From ZC4RG30 sp035556135 (lineage in GTDB: Bacteria > Pseudomonadota > Gammaproteobacteria > Steroidobacterales > Steroidobacteraceae): a DNA stretch of 64,000 nt. Below the pieces are notes generated by a model. That model worked only from the letters and a program-made list of their open reading frames with translations. It did not search any database and was not told where the DNA came from. The stretch's first letter is position 1. Each line of letters starts with the position of its first letter. The stretch is from assembly GCA_035556135.1 (NCBI GenBank), contig DATMFO010000004.1, forward strand, positions 372,001-436,000, written 5' to 3'. The translations under genes were made by a program, and so were the position numbers. This document shows positions 27,673-36,352 of the stretch, piece after piece.

Positions 27673-29514
27673 ATGTCATCGCGCCACCTGGCCCTCGCCG
27701 CCCTGTTCCTGTCCGGCCTCGCCGCCACCGCACAGGCTGCCCAGTCCGAAGGCGATACCGTCTTCAACGGCTTCTGCGCTGCCTGCCACGCGCAGACTGC
27801 AGCACCTCCGGGCAGCCCGAACGAAAAGGCCCCCACCCGATCCCAGCTGCAGCAGTTCAGCGCCGATGCCGTGCTCAACTCGCTGGTCAGCGGCAAGATG
27901 CAGGCCCAGGGTGCCGCGCTCAACGAGACCCAGCGGCGCGCCGTCGCTGAATACGCCACCGGCAAGCTCATCTCGGCCACCGCCGGCACCCTGCAGTCCG
28001 CGAACCACTGCGCAAAGTCCGCGGCCGTCACTGATCCGTCGAAAGGCATCAGCTGGAACGGCTTCGGCAACGGCCCGGCCTCCACGCGCTTCCAGGACGC
28101 GAAGACGGGCGGCATCACCGCCGCCGACCTGCCCCGCCTGAAGCTCAAGTGGGCCTTCGGCTACACCGGCGTCTCCTCCGCCCGCACCCAGCCGACGCTG
28201 GCCGGCGGCCGGCTCTTCGTGGGCAGCGAAAGCGGTGAAGTGCACGCGCTCGATCCGGCCACCGGCTGCACGCACTGGAGCTTCAAGGCCGCCGCCGGCG
28301 TGCGCACCGCGCCCTCGGTCACGCCCTACAAGTCCGGCAGCAAGCGCGGCTATGCCGTGATCGTCGGCGACCAGCGCGCCACGCTGTACGCGCTCGATGC
28401 CGACACCGGCTCCATGCTGTGGAACATCAAGCTCGATGACCACGCCAACGCCGGCATCACCGGTTCGCCCATCGTGCACGACGGCCGCGTCTTCGTCGGC
28501 GTGCAGGGCCTCGGTGAGGAAGGCCGCGGCGCCAACGGCGGCTACGGCTGCTGCACCTTCCGCGGCAGTCTTTCCGCGGTGGAGGTGAACACCGGCAAGC
28601 TGCTGTGGAAGACATACACTGTCGATGAAACAAAGCCGCGCGCGAAGAACGCCGCCGGCGTGCAGATGTTCGGCCCGGCCGGCGGCGGCATCTGGTCCGC
28701 ACCCTCGGTGGACGTGAAGCGCGGTGTTGTCTACGCCGCCACGGGCAATGGCTACGCCGATCCTCCGCAGGCCATGACCGACTCCGTCATCGCCTTCGAC
28801 ATGAAGACCGGCGCGGTGCGCTGGCACCACCAGGTGCTGCCCGCCGACCAGTGGACCATGGGCTGCCGTCCCACCAATCCCGACAACCCCGGCTGCCCCG
28901 CGACACTGGGCCCGGACTACGATTTCTCCGCCACGCCCATCCTCGCCACCGTCGGCCGCCGCGACATCATCGTCATCCCCCAGAAGTCCGGCATCGCCTT
29001 CGCGCTCGATCCGGACAAGCAGGGCGCGCTGCTGTGGCAGACCCAGTTCGGCAAGCCCAGCGGCCTGGGCGGCCAGTGGGGCGGCGCCACCGACGGCAGG
29101 AACTTCTACACCGGCACCAACGCCTTCCAGGCCGACGTGCAGGGCGGCATGACCGCCATCGACCTCGTCACCGGCAAGATCACCTGGCAGGCCCCGCCGC
29201 AGGAGCTGGCCTGCGGCCAGAAGAAGCAGGGCTGCGGTGCCGGCCAGGGCGCGGCCGTCACCGCCATTCCCGGCGCGGTGTTCAGCGGCTCGCACGATGG
29301 TGCACTGCGCGCCTACTCCACCACCGACGGCAAGGTGCTGTGGATGTTCGATGCCAACCGCGAATTCACCACGGTGAACGGCGTGAAGGCCAATGGTGCC
29401 AGCATGGACGGCCCCGGCGCCATCGTGGCCGGCGGCATGCTATACGTGAACGCCGGTTATGGCGGCCTGGTGGGCCGCCCCGGCAACGTGCTCCTGGCAT
29501 TCGCCCTGGAATAG
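27673..29514 (+). CDS. Cytochrome c / PQQ beta-propeller dehydrogenase (PVA-dehydrogenase-like layout)
   Basis: About 613 residues from ATG 27673, with AAGGGGGAA upstream. A signal peptide to about residue 23 precedes a small cytochrome c domain with CAACH (C35, C38, H39), and then an eight-bladed PQQ propeller (repeated FVGSESGEVHALDPATGC, LYALDADTGSMLW, SAVEVNTGKLLW, AFDMKTGAVRW). Vicinal Cys in GGYGCCTFRG could be the disulfide of quinoprotein alcohol dehydrogenases. N-terminal cytochrome plus C-terminal propeller is the layout of polyvinyl alcohol dehydrogenase (cytochrome). Substrate is unknown; the context suggests oxidation of an alcohol in the periplasm. Confidence 0.87.
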   Translation: MSSRHLALAALFLSGLAATAQAAQSEGDTVFNGFCAACHAQTAAPPGSPNEKAPTRSQLQQFSADAVLNSLVSGKMQAQGAALNETQRRAVAEYATGKLISATAGTLQSANHCAKSAAVTDPSKGISWNGFGNGPASTRFQDAKTGGITAADLPRLKLKWAFGYTGVSSARTQPTLAGGRLFVGSESGEVHALDPATGCTHWSFKAAAGVRTAPSVTPYKSGSKRGYAVIVGDQRATLYALDADTGSMLWNIKLDDHANAGITGSPIVHDGRVFVGVQGLGEEGRGANGGYGCCTFRGSLSAVEVNTGKLLWKTYTVDETKPRAKNAAGVQMFGPAGGGIWSAPSVDVKRGVVYAATGNGYADPPQAMTDSVIAFDMKTGAVRWHHQVLPADQWTMGCRPTNPDNPGCPATLGPDYDFSATPILATVGRRDIIVIPQKSGIAFALDPDKQGALLWQTQFGKPSGLGGQWGGATDGRNFYTGTNAFQADVQGGMTAIDLVTGKITWQAPPQELACGQKKQGCGAGQGAAVTAIPGAVFSGSHDGALRAYSTTDGKVLWMFDANREFTTVNGVKANGASMDGPGAIVAGGMLYVNAGYGGLVGRPGNVLLAFALE

Positions 29515-29538
29515 ACCGCTGGTCCCAAGGAGGGAATC

Positions 29539-29745
29539 ATGACTGTCGCGCGCATCACCGAGATCAAGTCGAGCAGCAAGAAGAGCTTCGATGACGCCGT
29601 CGAAAACGGCGTGGCCCGCGCCAACAAGACGTTGAAGAACGTCCGTGGCGCCTGGGTGAAGGAAATGGAAGTCGAGTGCGGCAAGGACGGCAAGATCACC
29701 GAATACCGCGTGCTGCTGAAGGTGACCTTCATCCTCGAGGAGTGA
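29539..29745 (+). CDS. Dodecin (flavin-binding storage protein)
   Basis: 68 residues, the exact dodecin size, with an AAGGAGGG ribosome site. Family signatures are KSFDDAVENGVARANKTLKNVRGAWVKE and KITEYRVLLKVTF, including the Trp that stacks on the flavin isoalloxazine ring. Dodecins form hollow 12-mers that sequester riboflavin, FMN or FAD and protect against photo-reactivity. It is 24 bp after the PQQ dehydrogenase on the same strand and may share its transcript; it is convergent with dps. Confidence 0.95.
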   Translation: MTVARITEIKSSSKKSFDDAVENGVARANKTLKNVRGAWVKEMEVECGKDGKITEYRVLLKVTFILEE

Positions 29746-29759
29746 GGACGAAGGTCACG

Positions 29760-29791
29760 GCGCGCCCTACTCCTTCTCGAGCAGGGCGCGC
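29760..29791. terminator. Shared hairpin between dodecin and dps
   Basis: Arms GCGCGCCCT and AGGGCGCGC pair perfectly (9 bp) around a 14-base loop. It spans the dps stop codon and lies 14 bp after the dodecin stop, a position that would serve both convergent transcripts. Confidence 0.4.
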
Positions 29792-30246
29792 AGCATCCAG
29801 GCTGTCTTCTCGTGCAGCTGGATGCGCTGGGTCAGAAGGTCGGCCGTGGCTTCATCGCCAGCCTTCTCGACCACCGGGAACAGCTTGCGTGCGGTACGTA
29901 CCACCGCCTCCTGCCCCTCCACCAGCTGCTTGATCATCTCGCGCGCCTTCGGCACGCCGCTGGATTCCTTGATGGAGCTGAGCTTCACGAACTCCGCATA
30001 GGTGCCCGGCGCCGGCGCACCCAGCGAACGGATGCGCTCGGCCACCAGATCGACCGCCAGCGCCAGCTCGTTGTACTGCGTCTCGAACATCAGGTGCAGC
30101 GTCTGGAACATCGGACCCGTGACATTCCAGTGGAAGTTGTGGGTCTTCAGGTACAGCGTGTACGTGTCGGCAAGCAGGTGGCCCAGCCCCTGCGCGATGG
30201 CGAGCCGGTCCTTCTTGTCGATGCCGATGTCGATCTGCATGGCCAT
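29767..30246 (-). CDS. dps: Dps-family ferritin-like DNA-protection protein
   Basis: 159 residues. The Dps inter-subunit ferroxidase motif is HNFHWNVTGPMFQTLHLMFE, with H39, H51 and E55 in the canonical spacing. Dps dodecamers oxidise Fe(II) with hydrogen peroxide and store iron; some bind DNA. The N-terminus is short and lacks a Lys/Arg-rich tail, so DNA binding is doubtful. The first ATG has GGAGG five bases upstream; a second ATG is two codons later. No OxyR site was recognised. Confidence 0.94.
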   Translation of the reverse strand: MAMQIDIGIDKKDRLAIAQGLGHLLADTYTLYLKTHNFHWNVTGPMFQTLHLMFETQYNELALAVDLVAERIRSLGAPAPGTYAEFVKLSSIKESSGVPKAREMIKQLVEGQEAVVRTARKLFPVVEKAGDEATADLLTQRIQLHEKTAWMLRALLEKE

Positions 30247-30262
30247 GGGAGCCTCCGGTGGA

Positions 30263-31204
30263 TCAGGACGGGAGTCCGTCCCAGAACTCCTCCATCTTCT
30301 TCCGCTGCGCGGCAGTGGGCAAGCGCCCGCGGCCGGCGGCCTGGTTGTCCTGCAAGTAGGCCATCGTGGTGGTACCCGGAATCGCCGCTGTCACCGCCGG
30401 ATGCGACACGATGTATTTGAGGAAGAACTGGGCCCAGGTGTTGATGTCCAGTTCCTGCTTCGCCCAGTCCGGCACTGTCACATTCTGCACCCGCGGGAAC
30501 AGCGTGCGGCCGCGGCCGCCGAATGGCACGTTGATGAGCACACCCAGCCCCTGCTCCTGCGCCAGTGGCAGCACATTGTCCGCCGCGCCACGGTTGCCGA
30601 TGGAGTAGTCCACCTGCACGAAATCCGGCTTGTGCGTGCGGATGGCCTGCGAGATGCCCTCGTACTGGTTGTCGGTGGACGTGCTCATGCCGATGTAGCG
30701 GATCTTGCCCGCCGCCTTGTATTCCTTGAAATGCGGCATCAGCTCGTTCATGCCATGCAGGTTGTGGATCTGCATCAGGTCGATCCTGCTCACCTGCAGG
30801 CGACGGAAGGATTCATCCAGCACGGCCTTGCCATTGGACACATCGCCGTTCATCGGCGTCTTGGTGGCGAGGAAGAACTTGTCGCGGTTGCCGATGTCCG
30901 CCAGCAGCTTGCCGATCACCTCCTCCGAGGTGCCGTAGGCGCGCGCGGAGTCGATGACCATGCCACCCATGCCCGGCATTGCGGTAAGCACGCGCTTCAG
31001 TTCGGCCAGTTCCTCGGCGCCGGTGACGCCATAGGCATTGGTGCCTGTGCCCACCACCGGAATCTTCTCGCCCGTGGAAGGAATGGCCTTGGTGATGAGG
31101 GAGGCTGCCGCGGCAAACGTACGACCCGCCACCATTGTCACCCCGACTGCGGCCCCTGCCTGGATGACCCGGCGTCGCGAGATATCCCTGTCGCTGATGC
31201 CCAT
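30263..31204 (-). CDS. Tat-exported aldo/keto reductase
   Basis: About 313 residues from ATG 31204 with AAGGGGAG upstream. A Tat signal (SRRRVIQAGAAVGVTMVAG) precedes an AKR barrel. Catalytic-site motifs are IDSARAYGTSEEVIGKLL (Tyr), ATKTPMN (Lys) and MQIHNLHG (His). Most AKRs are cytosolic and use NADPH; a Tat leader implies export with bound cofactor, a pattern seen in several proteobacterial AKRs annotated as Tat-dependent. It lies 16 bp upstream of dps on the same strand. Confidence 0.9.
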   Translation of the reverse strand: MGISDRDISRRRVIQAGAAVGVTMVAGRTFAAAASLITKAIPSTGEKIPVVGTGTNAYGVTGAEELAELKRVLTAMPGMGGMVIDSARAYGTSEEVIGKLLADIGNRDKFFLATKTPMNGDVSNGKAVLDESFRRLQVSRIDLMQIHNLHGMNELMPHFKEYKAAGKIRYIGMSTSTDNQYEGISQAIRTHKPDFVQVDYSIGNRGAADNVLPLAQEQGLGVLINVPFGGRGRTLFPRVQNVTVPDWAKQELDINTWAQFFLKYIVSHPAVTAAIPGTTTMAYLQDNQAAGRGRLPTAAQRKKMEEFWDGLPS

Positions 31205-31285
31205 GCTGCTCCCCTTCAATCCGTTGCAAAAAATGGCTTTGAATGGACCTTAGGTGCAGCCCGCAAGTTCCGTCAACGCCCGCGC

Positions 31286-32476
31286 TCAGGGCGCGGCAAC
31301 GGGCAGCGGCTGGTCCACCGGCCACAGCAGCCACAGGGCACCGTCCTGCCGCATGCGCCCTGCGGCATCACCGGCCTCCGCACCCATGCCCCAGAAGAAA
31401 TCCGCCCGCAGCGCGCCCCGTATTGCGCCGCCGGTGTCCTGCGCCAGCATCAGTCGCTGCAGCGGCGCGCCGCTGACCGGATGCGTGCTGGCAAGGAACA
31501 TCGGCGCACCAAGTGGCAGCAGGCGCGGGTCCACCGCCAGCGAACGGCCGGCAGTGAGCGGCACGCCCATGGCGCCATCCGGCCCCACTGCAGGATTGCC
31601 CAGTGGCTGCTCGCGGAAGAACACCACACTGGGATTGGTGTTGAACACCTCCGCCTGCCGATCGGGATGCGCGGCCAGCCACTGGCGGATGGCCGGGGCG
31701 GTCGCCTCTTCCACCGTCATCTCCCCCTGCGCCACCAGGTAGCGGCCGATGGCGCGGTAAGGATGGCCATTCACATCCGCGAACGCCACGCGGATCATCG
31801 TGCCATCCGGCAGCCGCACGCGTCCGGAGCCCTGGATCTGCAGGAAGAAGGCATCGATGGCGCTGTCCACCCAGACGATTTCCTTGCCGCCCGGCAGCTG
31901 TCCGTCTGCCAGCTGCGCGCGATCGGGATAGGGTGTCACGCGCCGGCCCTGCAGCCGGCCCCGCACGCGCTCGCCCTGCAGCGCGGGATACAGCGCACCC
32001 AGATCCACGATCACGAGGTCATCCGGCACTGCATACAGCGGTGTCTGGAAGCTGCCGCCGCGCCGGCGGGAACCGTTGAGCACCGGCTCGTAGTAGCCCG
32101 TGATCAGTCCCTGGTCCTGGCGCGCAGGCCGGCCACCCTCGCCTTCCAGCACCAGCCGCCAGGGGCGCAGCCTTGTTTCAAGCAGCGTGCGCTGGGCGGC
32201 GCGCTCCGACGCCGGCACCGCAAGCACCTGGGTGCAGAAGGGGCGCCAGGCCTGCGGCATGCGCGGGCTGCGGCAGCTGGCCTGCAGCGCGGGCCACGCC
32301 GCCGCCAGGTCATCCGCCGTCCAGCCCGGCAGCTCCTGCCACTGGGCGGGTAGATAACGCAGCGATGGCACGGGGGGTTCGACAGGCGCCGCGGGTTCGG
32401 GCGGCCGGACGGGCGTGACGTTGCACGCAGCCAGCAGCATTGCCGCCGCCGGCAGGGAAAACCAGATTCGCTTCAT
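31286..32476 (-). CDS. mltA: Membrane-bound lytic murein transglycosylase A
   Basis: 396 residues, a lipoprotein with lipobox LLAAC (Cys18). The MltA domain (TGYYEPVLNGSRRRGGSFQTPLYAVPDDL, WVDSAIDAFFLQIQGSGRVRL) is followed by the 3D domain carrying the catalytic and structural Asp residues (LAQDTGGAIRGALRADFFWG). MltA cleaves peptidoglycan between MurNAc and GlcNAc, forming the 1,6-anhydro product, from the inner face of the outer membrane. It is separate from neighbouring genes by about 80 bp upstream of its AKR neighbour's start. Confidence 0.95.
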   Translation of the reverse strand: MKRIWFSLPAAAMLLAACNVTPVRPPEPAAPVEPPVPSLRYLPAQWQELPGWTADDLAAAWPALQASCRSPRMPQAWRPFCTQVLAVPASERAAQRTLLETRLRPWRLVLEGEGGRPARQDQGLITGYYEPVLNGSRRRGGSFQTPLYAVPDDLVIVDLGALYPALQGERVRGRLQGRRVTPYPDRAQLADGQLPGGKEIVWVDSAIDAFFLQIQGSGRVRLPDGTMIRVAFADVNGHPYRAIGRYLVAQGEMTVEEATAPAIRQWLAAHPDRQAEVFNTNPSVVFFREQPLGNPAVGPDGAMGVPLTAGRSLAVDPRLLPLGAPMFLASTHPVSGAPLQRLMLAQDTGGAIRGALRADFFWGMGAEAGDAAGRMRQDGALWLLWPVDQPLPVAAP

Positions 32477-32483
32477 CAGCGAA

Positions 32484-33173
32484 TCATTTCACAGGTGCAC
32501 GCAGGTCCTGTACCACTTCGCCCTTCGAGCGGATTTCCCGCTCATGCGGCTCATCGCGGAAGGTCTCGGCGATGCCCGCGTCGATCCACTCGCGCACCGG
32601 CGGGTGGGCCAGCAGCCGCTCCACGTATGACATCGCCTCGCGCTGCAGGGGCAGCCCGTATGTCTGCACACGTGCGGCCACCGGTGCAAAGAAGGCATCC
32701 ACCGCACCGAAGGTGCGGCCGTTGAGGAAGGGGCCACCGTGGCGCGTGAAGCCATCACGCCAGAGTTCGGTGAGCCGGCGCAGGTCCGCCAGCAGCTGGT
32801 TGGTGACGTGATGGAGCCGCACGCGCACGCCCACGCTCATCGAGCAGTCGTTGCGCAGGTCGCCGAAGCCGCTGTGCATTTCTGCTGCCGCGGAGCGCGC
32901 CCAGGCACGCGCCGCGGCATCATCCGGCCACACGCCTTCATGCCGCTCGGCCAGGTACTCCGTGATCGACAGCGAATCCCACACACGCGCTGCGCCATCG
33001 ACCAGCAGGGGCACGCGCCCGGTGGGCGAGAAATTCGTGAAGGCGCCCTCGCCACGATTCAGGTGAAAGGGCATCAGCCGTTCCCGGAAGGGGATCTCCA
33101 GTGATCGCATCAGCACCCATGGGCGCATCGACCAGGAGGAGTAATTCTTGTTGCCGATATACAGTTCGTACAT
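32484..33173 (-). CDS. Glutathione S-transferase family protein
   Basis: About 229 residues from ATG 33173 (MYELYIGNKNYSSWSMRPWV). The thioredoxin-like N-terminal half has the YSSWSMRP active-site stretch, and the cis-Pro/glutathione loop RVPLLVDGAARVWDSLSITEYLAERH is typical. A helical C-terminal domain follows. It resembles the YfcF-like group. The substrate is unknown. It starts 14 bp after the DUF962 gene on the same strand and ends 8 bp from the mltA start, so it may be co-transcribed with both. Confidence 0.92.
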   Translation of the reverse strand: MYELYIGNKNYSSWSMRPWVLMRSLEIPFRERLMPFHLNRGEGAFTNFSPTGRVPLLVDGAARVWDSLSITEYLAERHEGVWPDDAAARAWARSAAAEMHSGFGDLRNDCSMSVGVRVRLHHVTNQLLADLRRLTELWRDGFTRHGGPFLNGRTFGAVDAFFAPVAARVQTYGLPLQREAMSYVERLLAHPPVREWIDAGIAETFRDEPHEREIRSKGEVVQDLRAPVK

Positions 33174-33187
33174 GCCCTCACCGGCAT

Positions 33188-33490
33188 TCAGACCCGACCA
33201 CTGACCTTCAGCAGCCACCAGCGGAATCCGACCAACAGGAAGCGCCAGTCGGAGAAAAACTCCGGCGCCTTGCCCTCCACCGCGTGGCCGACGAACTGCA
33301 GTATCCATCCCGCCACGAACAACGCAAGGGCGGGCAGGCGCAGCCCGGGCACGGCGATGGCCGGCAGGGCGAGAAGAAGCGACAGCGCGATCATCGGAAT
33401 GCCGGCAGTGTGGCAGGCGCGGTTCACCGGATTCCGGTGACTGCGCTCATAGCGGTCGATCCACTCGTCGCGAGAGGATGAATGTGCCAT
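33188..33490 (-). CDS. DUF962 / Mpo1-like membrane protein
   Basis: 100 residues from ATG 33490, preceded by GGGGGAA. The signature SHRNPVNRACHTAGIPMI near the N-terminus and GHAVEGKAPEFF in the second half place it in the DUF962 family, with two to three membrane helices. The yeast homologue Mpo1 is an Fe(II) dioxygenase in alpha-oxidation of 2-hydroxy fatty acids, and the conserved His residues needed for it (H of SHRNP, H of ACHTAG, H of GHAVEG) are here. Function in bacteria is less certain. Confidence 0.88.
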   Translation of the reverse strand: MAHSSSRDEWIDRYERSHRNPVNRACHTAGIPMIALSLLLALPAIAVPGLRLPALALFVAGWILQFVGHAVEGKAPEFFSDWRFLLVGFRWWLLKVSGRV

Positions 33491-33622
33491 GTTTCCCCCG
33501 TGCGCCTGCAAGGCGCCCCGTGTATTCACGGATTCAATTGTTCTACAGGTACGGCCACCTGCGTGCAAGCCGACGGCAATGCGCGACGCCCGGAGTGCCG
33601 ACGGCAAACCTGCATGATTTCC

Positions 33623-34222
33623 TCAGTAGTTCTCCGCGAAGGGAATGAAGTAGCGGCAGCCGCTGTCCCAGCAATCCTTCGTGAGCACCATGCTCGTCTC
33701 CCCGCAGCGGATGGCGAAGCTCTCCGTTCCGCGCCGCTCGGAGGTGCTGGTGCGGGCAACCGAGCAGGCCTCCCGCATCACACGCACGGCAGGACGGTAG
33801 AACGGCCGGATCGTGAGCTTCGCCGCCTCGCGTATGGCCTCTGCCGCGGCTTTCAATGGCAGGTCCGTGGCGGTCACGGTGACTACCGAGTCGTCGGGCA
33901 GCGTCATGCGCAGCGCGTCAGTGCGCAGCCTGCACTGCCAGCGGCTGGCGCTGCCCGTGCAGGTGGCAAGCCGGACCACCGGCACCGAGTAGTTCGTGGC
34001 ATGGGGCAGGCAACGCACTTCCGCGATGATTTCCAGGCCGCTCTGGCGGCGGGCCTGCAAGGTGTCCACGCCGGCCGCGCCGATGGGCGTGCACACAAGC
34101 TCCGCGATGCGCTGCTGGTCGCGGTCGCGGAGTTGCAGCGGAGCCCCGGACGATTCCGCCGTGACGCCAGATTGAGCGACCGCGAGCAGCAGCGTCAATG
34201 TGATGGAGAGGGCCCGGTACAT
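33623..34222 (-). CDS. Exported protein of unknown function
   Basis: About 199 residues from ATG 34222 (MYRALSITLTLLLAVAQSG), a clear signal peptide with likely cleavage after VTA. The mature protein has six or more Cys (LVCTPIG, RCLPH, ATCTG, WQCR, REACS, IRCGE, KDCW, SGCRYF), suggesting several disulfides in the periplasm. I recognise no family. It ends 130 bp before the DUF962 start. Codon use remains GC-rich like the neighbours. Confidence 0.72.
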   Translation of the reverse strand: MYRALSITLTLLLAVAQSGVTAESSGAPLQLRDRDQQRIAELVCTPIGAAGVDTLQARRQSGLEIIAEVRCLPHATNYSVPVVRLATCTGSASRWQCRLRTDALRMTLPDDSVVTVTATDLPLKAAAEAIREAAKLTIRPFYRPAVRVMREACSVARTSTSERRGTESFAIRCGETSMVLTKDCWDSGCRYFIPFAENY

Positions 34223-34238
34223 TTCCCGATGAGTACAA

Positions 34239-34643
34239 TCACACAGCAAAAGCCCGGGCTGCGGCGGCCAGTTTGCCCAGGTGGCCCGATTCCACGCTCA
34301 GCCTGTGGCTCGCGGCCCAATCAAATCCGCTACGCGCGTCCCCCCGCAGCCGGATCTCGAACCGCACGGCGCGAACCCTGTCGTGCGTTGCCGCAATTCG
34401 CAGCGTGCCGTCGAGCGATTCGTAGCCGCGGGCTTCCGGCCACCCTTGCCAGTCTTCCGCCAGGGACTCGAAGAACTCCACGAATGACGTCGGATCGTCG
34501 TCCCCCACTGCAAGGGTGACTTGCAGTGCGTGTCCCTGCAGCTCTGCGCGGTATTCCCAGCCAAAATGCGGCGCTGCAATGGCGGGTGGCTCACCCGAAA
34601 GGCGAAGCGTCGCCTCCTCTCCCTTGAGCTCGAATGTGCGCAT
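34239..34643 (-). CDS. DUF6228-like protein
   Basis: 134 residues from ATG 34643, with AGGGAGTGCAGGA upstream. The central segment FVEFFESLAEDWQGWPEARGYESLDGTLRIAATHD followed by VRAVRFEIRLRGD matches the pattern of DUF6228 proteins (Trp-Gly-Trp region, SLEG, ATHD). No catalytic residues are apparent. Family members are small soluble proteins of unknown role, frequent in accessory and integron-type DNA. It overlaps nothing and reads in the same direction as the flanking genes. Confidence 0.7.
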   Translation of the reverse strand: MRTFELKGEEATLRLSGEPPAIAAPHFGWEYRAELQGHALQVTLAVGDDDPTSFVEFFESLAEDWQGWPEARGYESLDGTLRIAATHDRVRAVRFEIRLRGDARSGFDWAASHRLSVESGHLGKLAAAARAFAV

Positions 34644-34707
34644 GTTCCTGCACTCCCTGCCATCAGGTCTGGAGACCGGCGACCAGCTTACCGCACAGGA
34701 CCCGTCA

Positions 34708-35118
34708 TCAGGCAGGCTCGCCCGGCGGGTGCTCGATGAACCAGTCCCTGATGCCCGGCATGTGCGGCTCGAAACCGCCGGGTGCCGAAATGTTGAGGAA
34801 GCCGGACCGGACGCTGCCGCGGTTCTCGAAATCATGCTTCACACCGCCAGGCACGAGCACGAAGGAACCGGCGCTGGCGTCTATCCACCGGTCGCCGACC
34901 AGGATGCTCATCGTCCCCTCGAGGATGTAGAAAATGTCGTCCTCATCGTGGGAATGCGGTCCGGGGCCGGTGGTGCGCGGCTCCAGCCACCACTCGGAGA
35001 TCGAATACCGGTGCGCGGATTCGAGCTCGTCCGCCTTGAACACGGCGCGGATACGACCCATGTCGTAGCTGCGTCCTTGTCCCGGACGAAGTACGACGGG
35101 CGAACGCGGGGTCTTCAC
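34708..35118 (-). CDS. Cupin domain protein
   Basis: 136 residues from GTG 35118. Cupin motif 1 is HSHDEDDIFYILEGTMSILVG (two His and Glu as metal ligands), and motif 2 is FVLVPGGVKHDFEN (third His). Single-domain cupins bind a metal and act as oxygenases, isomerases or sensors; the substrate is unknown. The start overlaps the VOC gene stop (GTGA, 4 bp), so this gene is translated by coupling, the third gene of a DUF1801-VOC-cupin unit. Confidence 0.88.
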   Translation of the reverse strand: MKTPRSPVVLRPGQGRSYDMGRIRAVFKADELESAHRYSISEWWLEPRTTGPGPHSHDEDDIFYILEGTMSILVGDRWIDASAGSFVLVPGGVKHDFENRGSVRSGFLNISAPGGFEPHMPGIRDWFIEHPPGEPA

Positions 35119-35519
35119 CTCCCGGGCATCTCGGCGATGTGCCACAAGACCCCGGAGGGATCGGTGAGGAATAGAACCCTCAGGCCCCAGGGTTGCATCG
35201 CCGGCGGTTTGGCCGTACCAAGCTGGTACTTCTCTTTCAGGTCCGAGCTCTGTATGCGCTCCCACCAGGCATCCGCATCGTCGACCATGAGCTGCATCAT
35301 GAAATTCTCCGAATGTTCCTTCACGTGGAAGTTCTGGAGGATGATGTCGTGGCCGTCTATCCGGAGGCCGCAAGCGGCATCGTTGCCCCAGGTCTGCTCG
35401 AAACCGAGATCCAGATAGAAGCTTCTGGACTGGGCGAAATCCCTGGCGGGCACGAAGGCGGCGATCGCAGCGACCCGGGGGCGTGATCTGGCGTCTGGGG
35501 TTTGCATATTCATGCTCAT
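35115..35519 (-). CDS. VOC (glyoxalase/bleomycin-resistance) superfamily protein
   Basis: 134 residues with two beta-alpha-beta-beta-beta modules: AFVPARDFAQSRSFYLDLGFEQTW and MMQLMVDDADAWWERIQ, ending LFLTDPSGVLWHIAEMPG. The closing Glu of WHIAE is the usual metal ligand. VOC members include glyoxalase I, drug-binding resistance proteins and dioxygenases; nothing here decides. It overlaps its neighbours by 4 bp at both ends, between DUF1801 and cupin genes. Confidence 0.88.
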   Translation of the reverse strand: MSMNMQTPDARSRPRVAAIAAFVPARDFAQSRSFYLDLGFEQTWGNDAACGLRIDGHDIILQNFHVKEHSENFMMQLMVDDADAWWERIQSSDLKEKYQLGTAKPPAMQPWGLRVLFLTDPSGVLWHIAEMPGR

Positions 35520-35881
35520 CGATTCCCTTGTGCGTATTGCTTCGCCAGTGCTTTGGCTACCCTGGCTATCAATGCCATCGGCATTGGCTCATCCAGCGGG
35601 AAGCTGAGGTTCCCCTTCGCATTCGCATAGGGCTTCAGCTCTCTTGTGAGCCTGGCATCGCCTCGCACAGGTGGATAGATGCCGATGTGCCGCTTGAATG
35701 CCGCACAGTACATGAAGGCACGGTCGATCCTGAAGGCCGGAATGCCATAACTGATGACGAGCTCAGCCTTCGGGACAGACTTCCTGACCAGGGCCAGAAT
35801 CGATCTCAGCGGCTTTGACTGTGCTGGCGTCAGCGTCGAAAGGTAATCCGGGACTGTAGCGAAGGTTTTTCTCGGGCTCAC
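35516..35881 (-). CDS. DUF1801 (YdhG-like) protein
   Basis: 121 residues. The hallmark YGIPAFRID lies at about residues 45-53, with HIGIYPP and LSFPLDEPMP later. DUF1801 has the fold of frataxin-like/iron-chaperone proteins such as Bacillus FraC-type YdhG. It is the first gene of a three-gene overlapping unit (ATGA overlap with the VOC gene). No promoter can be assigned with confidence. Confidence 0.85.
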   Translation of the reverse strand: MSPRKTFATVPDYLSTLTPAQSKPLRSILALVRKSVPKAELVISYGIPAFRIDRAFMYCAAFKRHIGIYPPVRGDARLTRELKPYANAKGNLSFPLDEPMPMALIARVAKALAKQYAQGNR

Positions 35882-35951
35882 GACTCTGCCCTCGATCAGC
35901 CCGGAGTGGCGCTTTCAGCCAGAGAACAACCGCACCGGGGGCCTGTGCCCA

Positions 35952-36167
35952 TCAGCTCTTCCCTTGGATGAAGCGGTCCTTCTGCGCCTGCGTGATGATC
36001 AGGAACGCGGCCAGCCCAAGCCAGGAAAAACCGATGACCAGCAGCAGCCAGCCGAGCTTTGCACCGCCATGGGAGCGTTCGGAGGCAATCACCCACAATA
36101 TCGGGGCAAAGACCGCCACGAGGACGACCAGGATGATGACCCAGTGCCAGATGCCCAAAGATTCCAT
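35952..36167 (-). CDS. Small two-helix membrane protein
   Basis: 71 residues from ATG 36167 with a strong AGGAGA site. Two hydrophobic helices (about 6-26, WVIILVVLVAVFAPILWVIA; and 38-58, LGWLLLVIGFSWLGLAAFLI) are separated by a short charged loop (SERSHGGAK), with a basic tail. The pattern is like the PLDc_N-type or superinfection-immunity-like small membrane proteins, but no assignment is secure. Confidence 0.68.
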   Translation of the reverse strand: MESLGIWHWVIILVVLVAVFAPILWVIASERSHGGAKLGWLLLVIGFSWLGLAAFLIITQAQKDRFIQGKS

Positions 36168-36352
36168 GGCGTCTCCTACGCGGCCTCGAACCCGTCTCCG
36201 CAAGTCTCCCATCCAAACCGGCGACTCACGTCCAGAACCTGACTGGAGATAGCGCACGCACAACCTCCCTGTGCAGGTGGCGATTGTGCGCGGTGGGGGC
36301 GGTTGCGGGCAAGGGACCGCAAGCGCCTTCGCAAGGCTTCATTTGGATAGAC

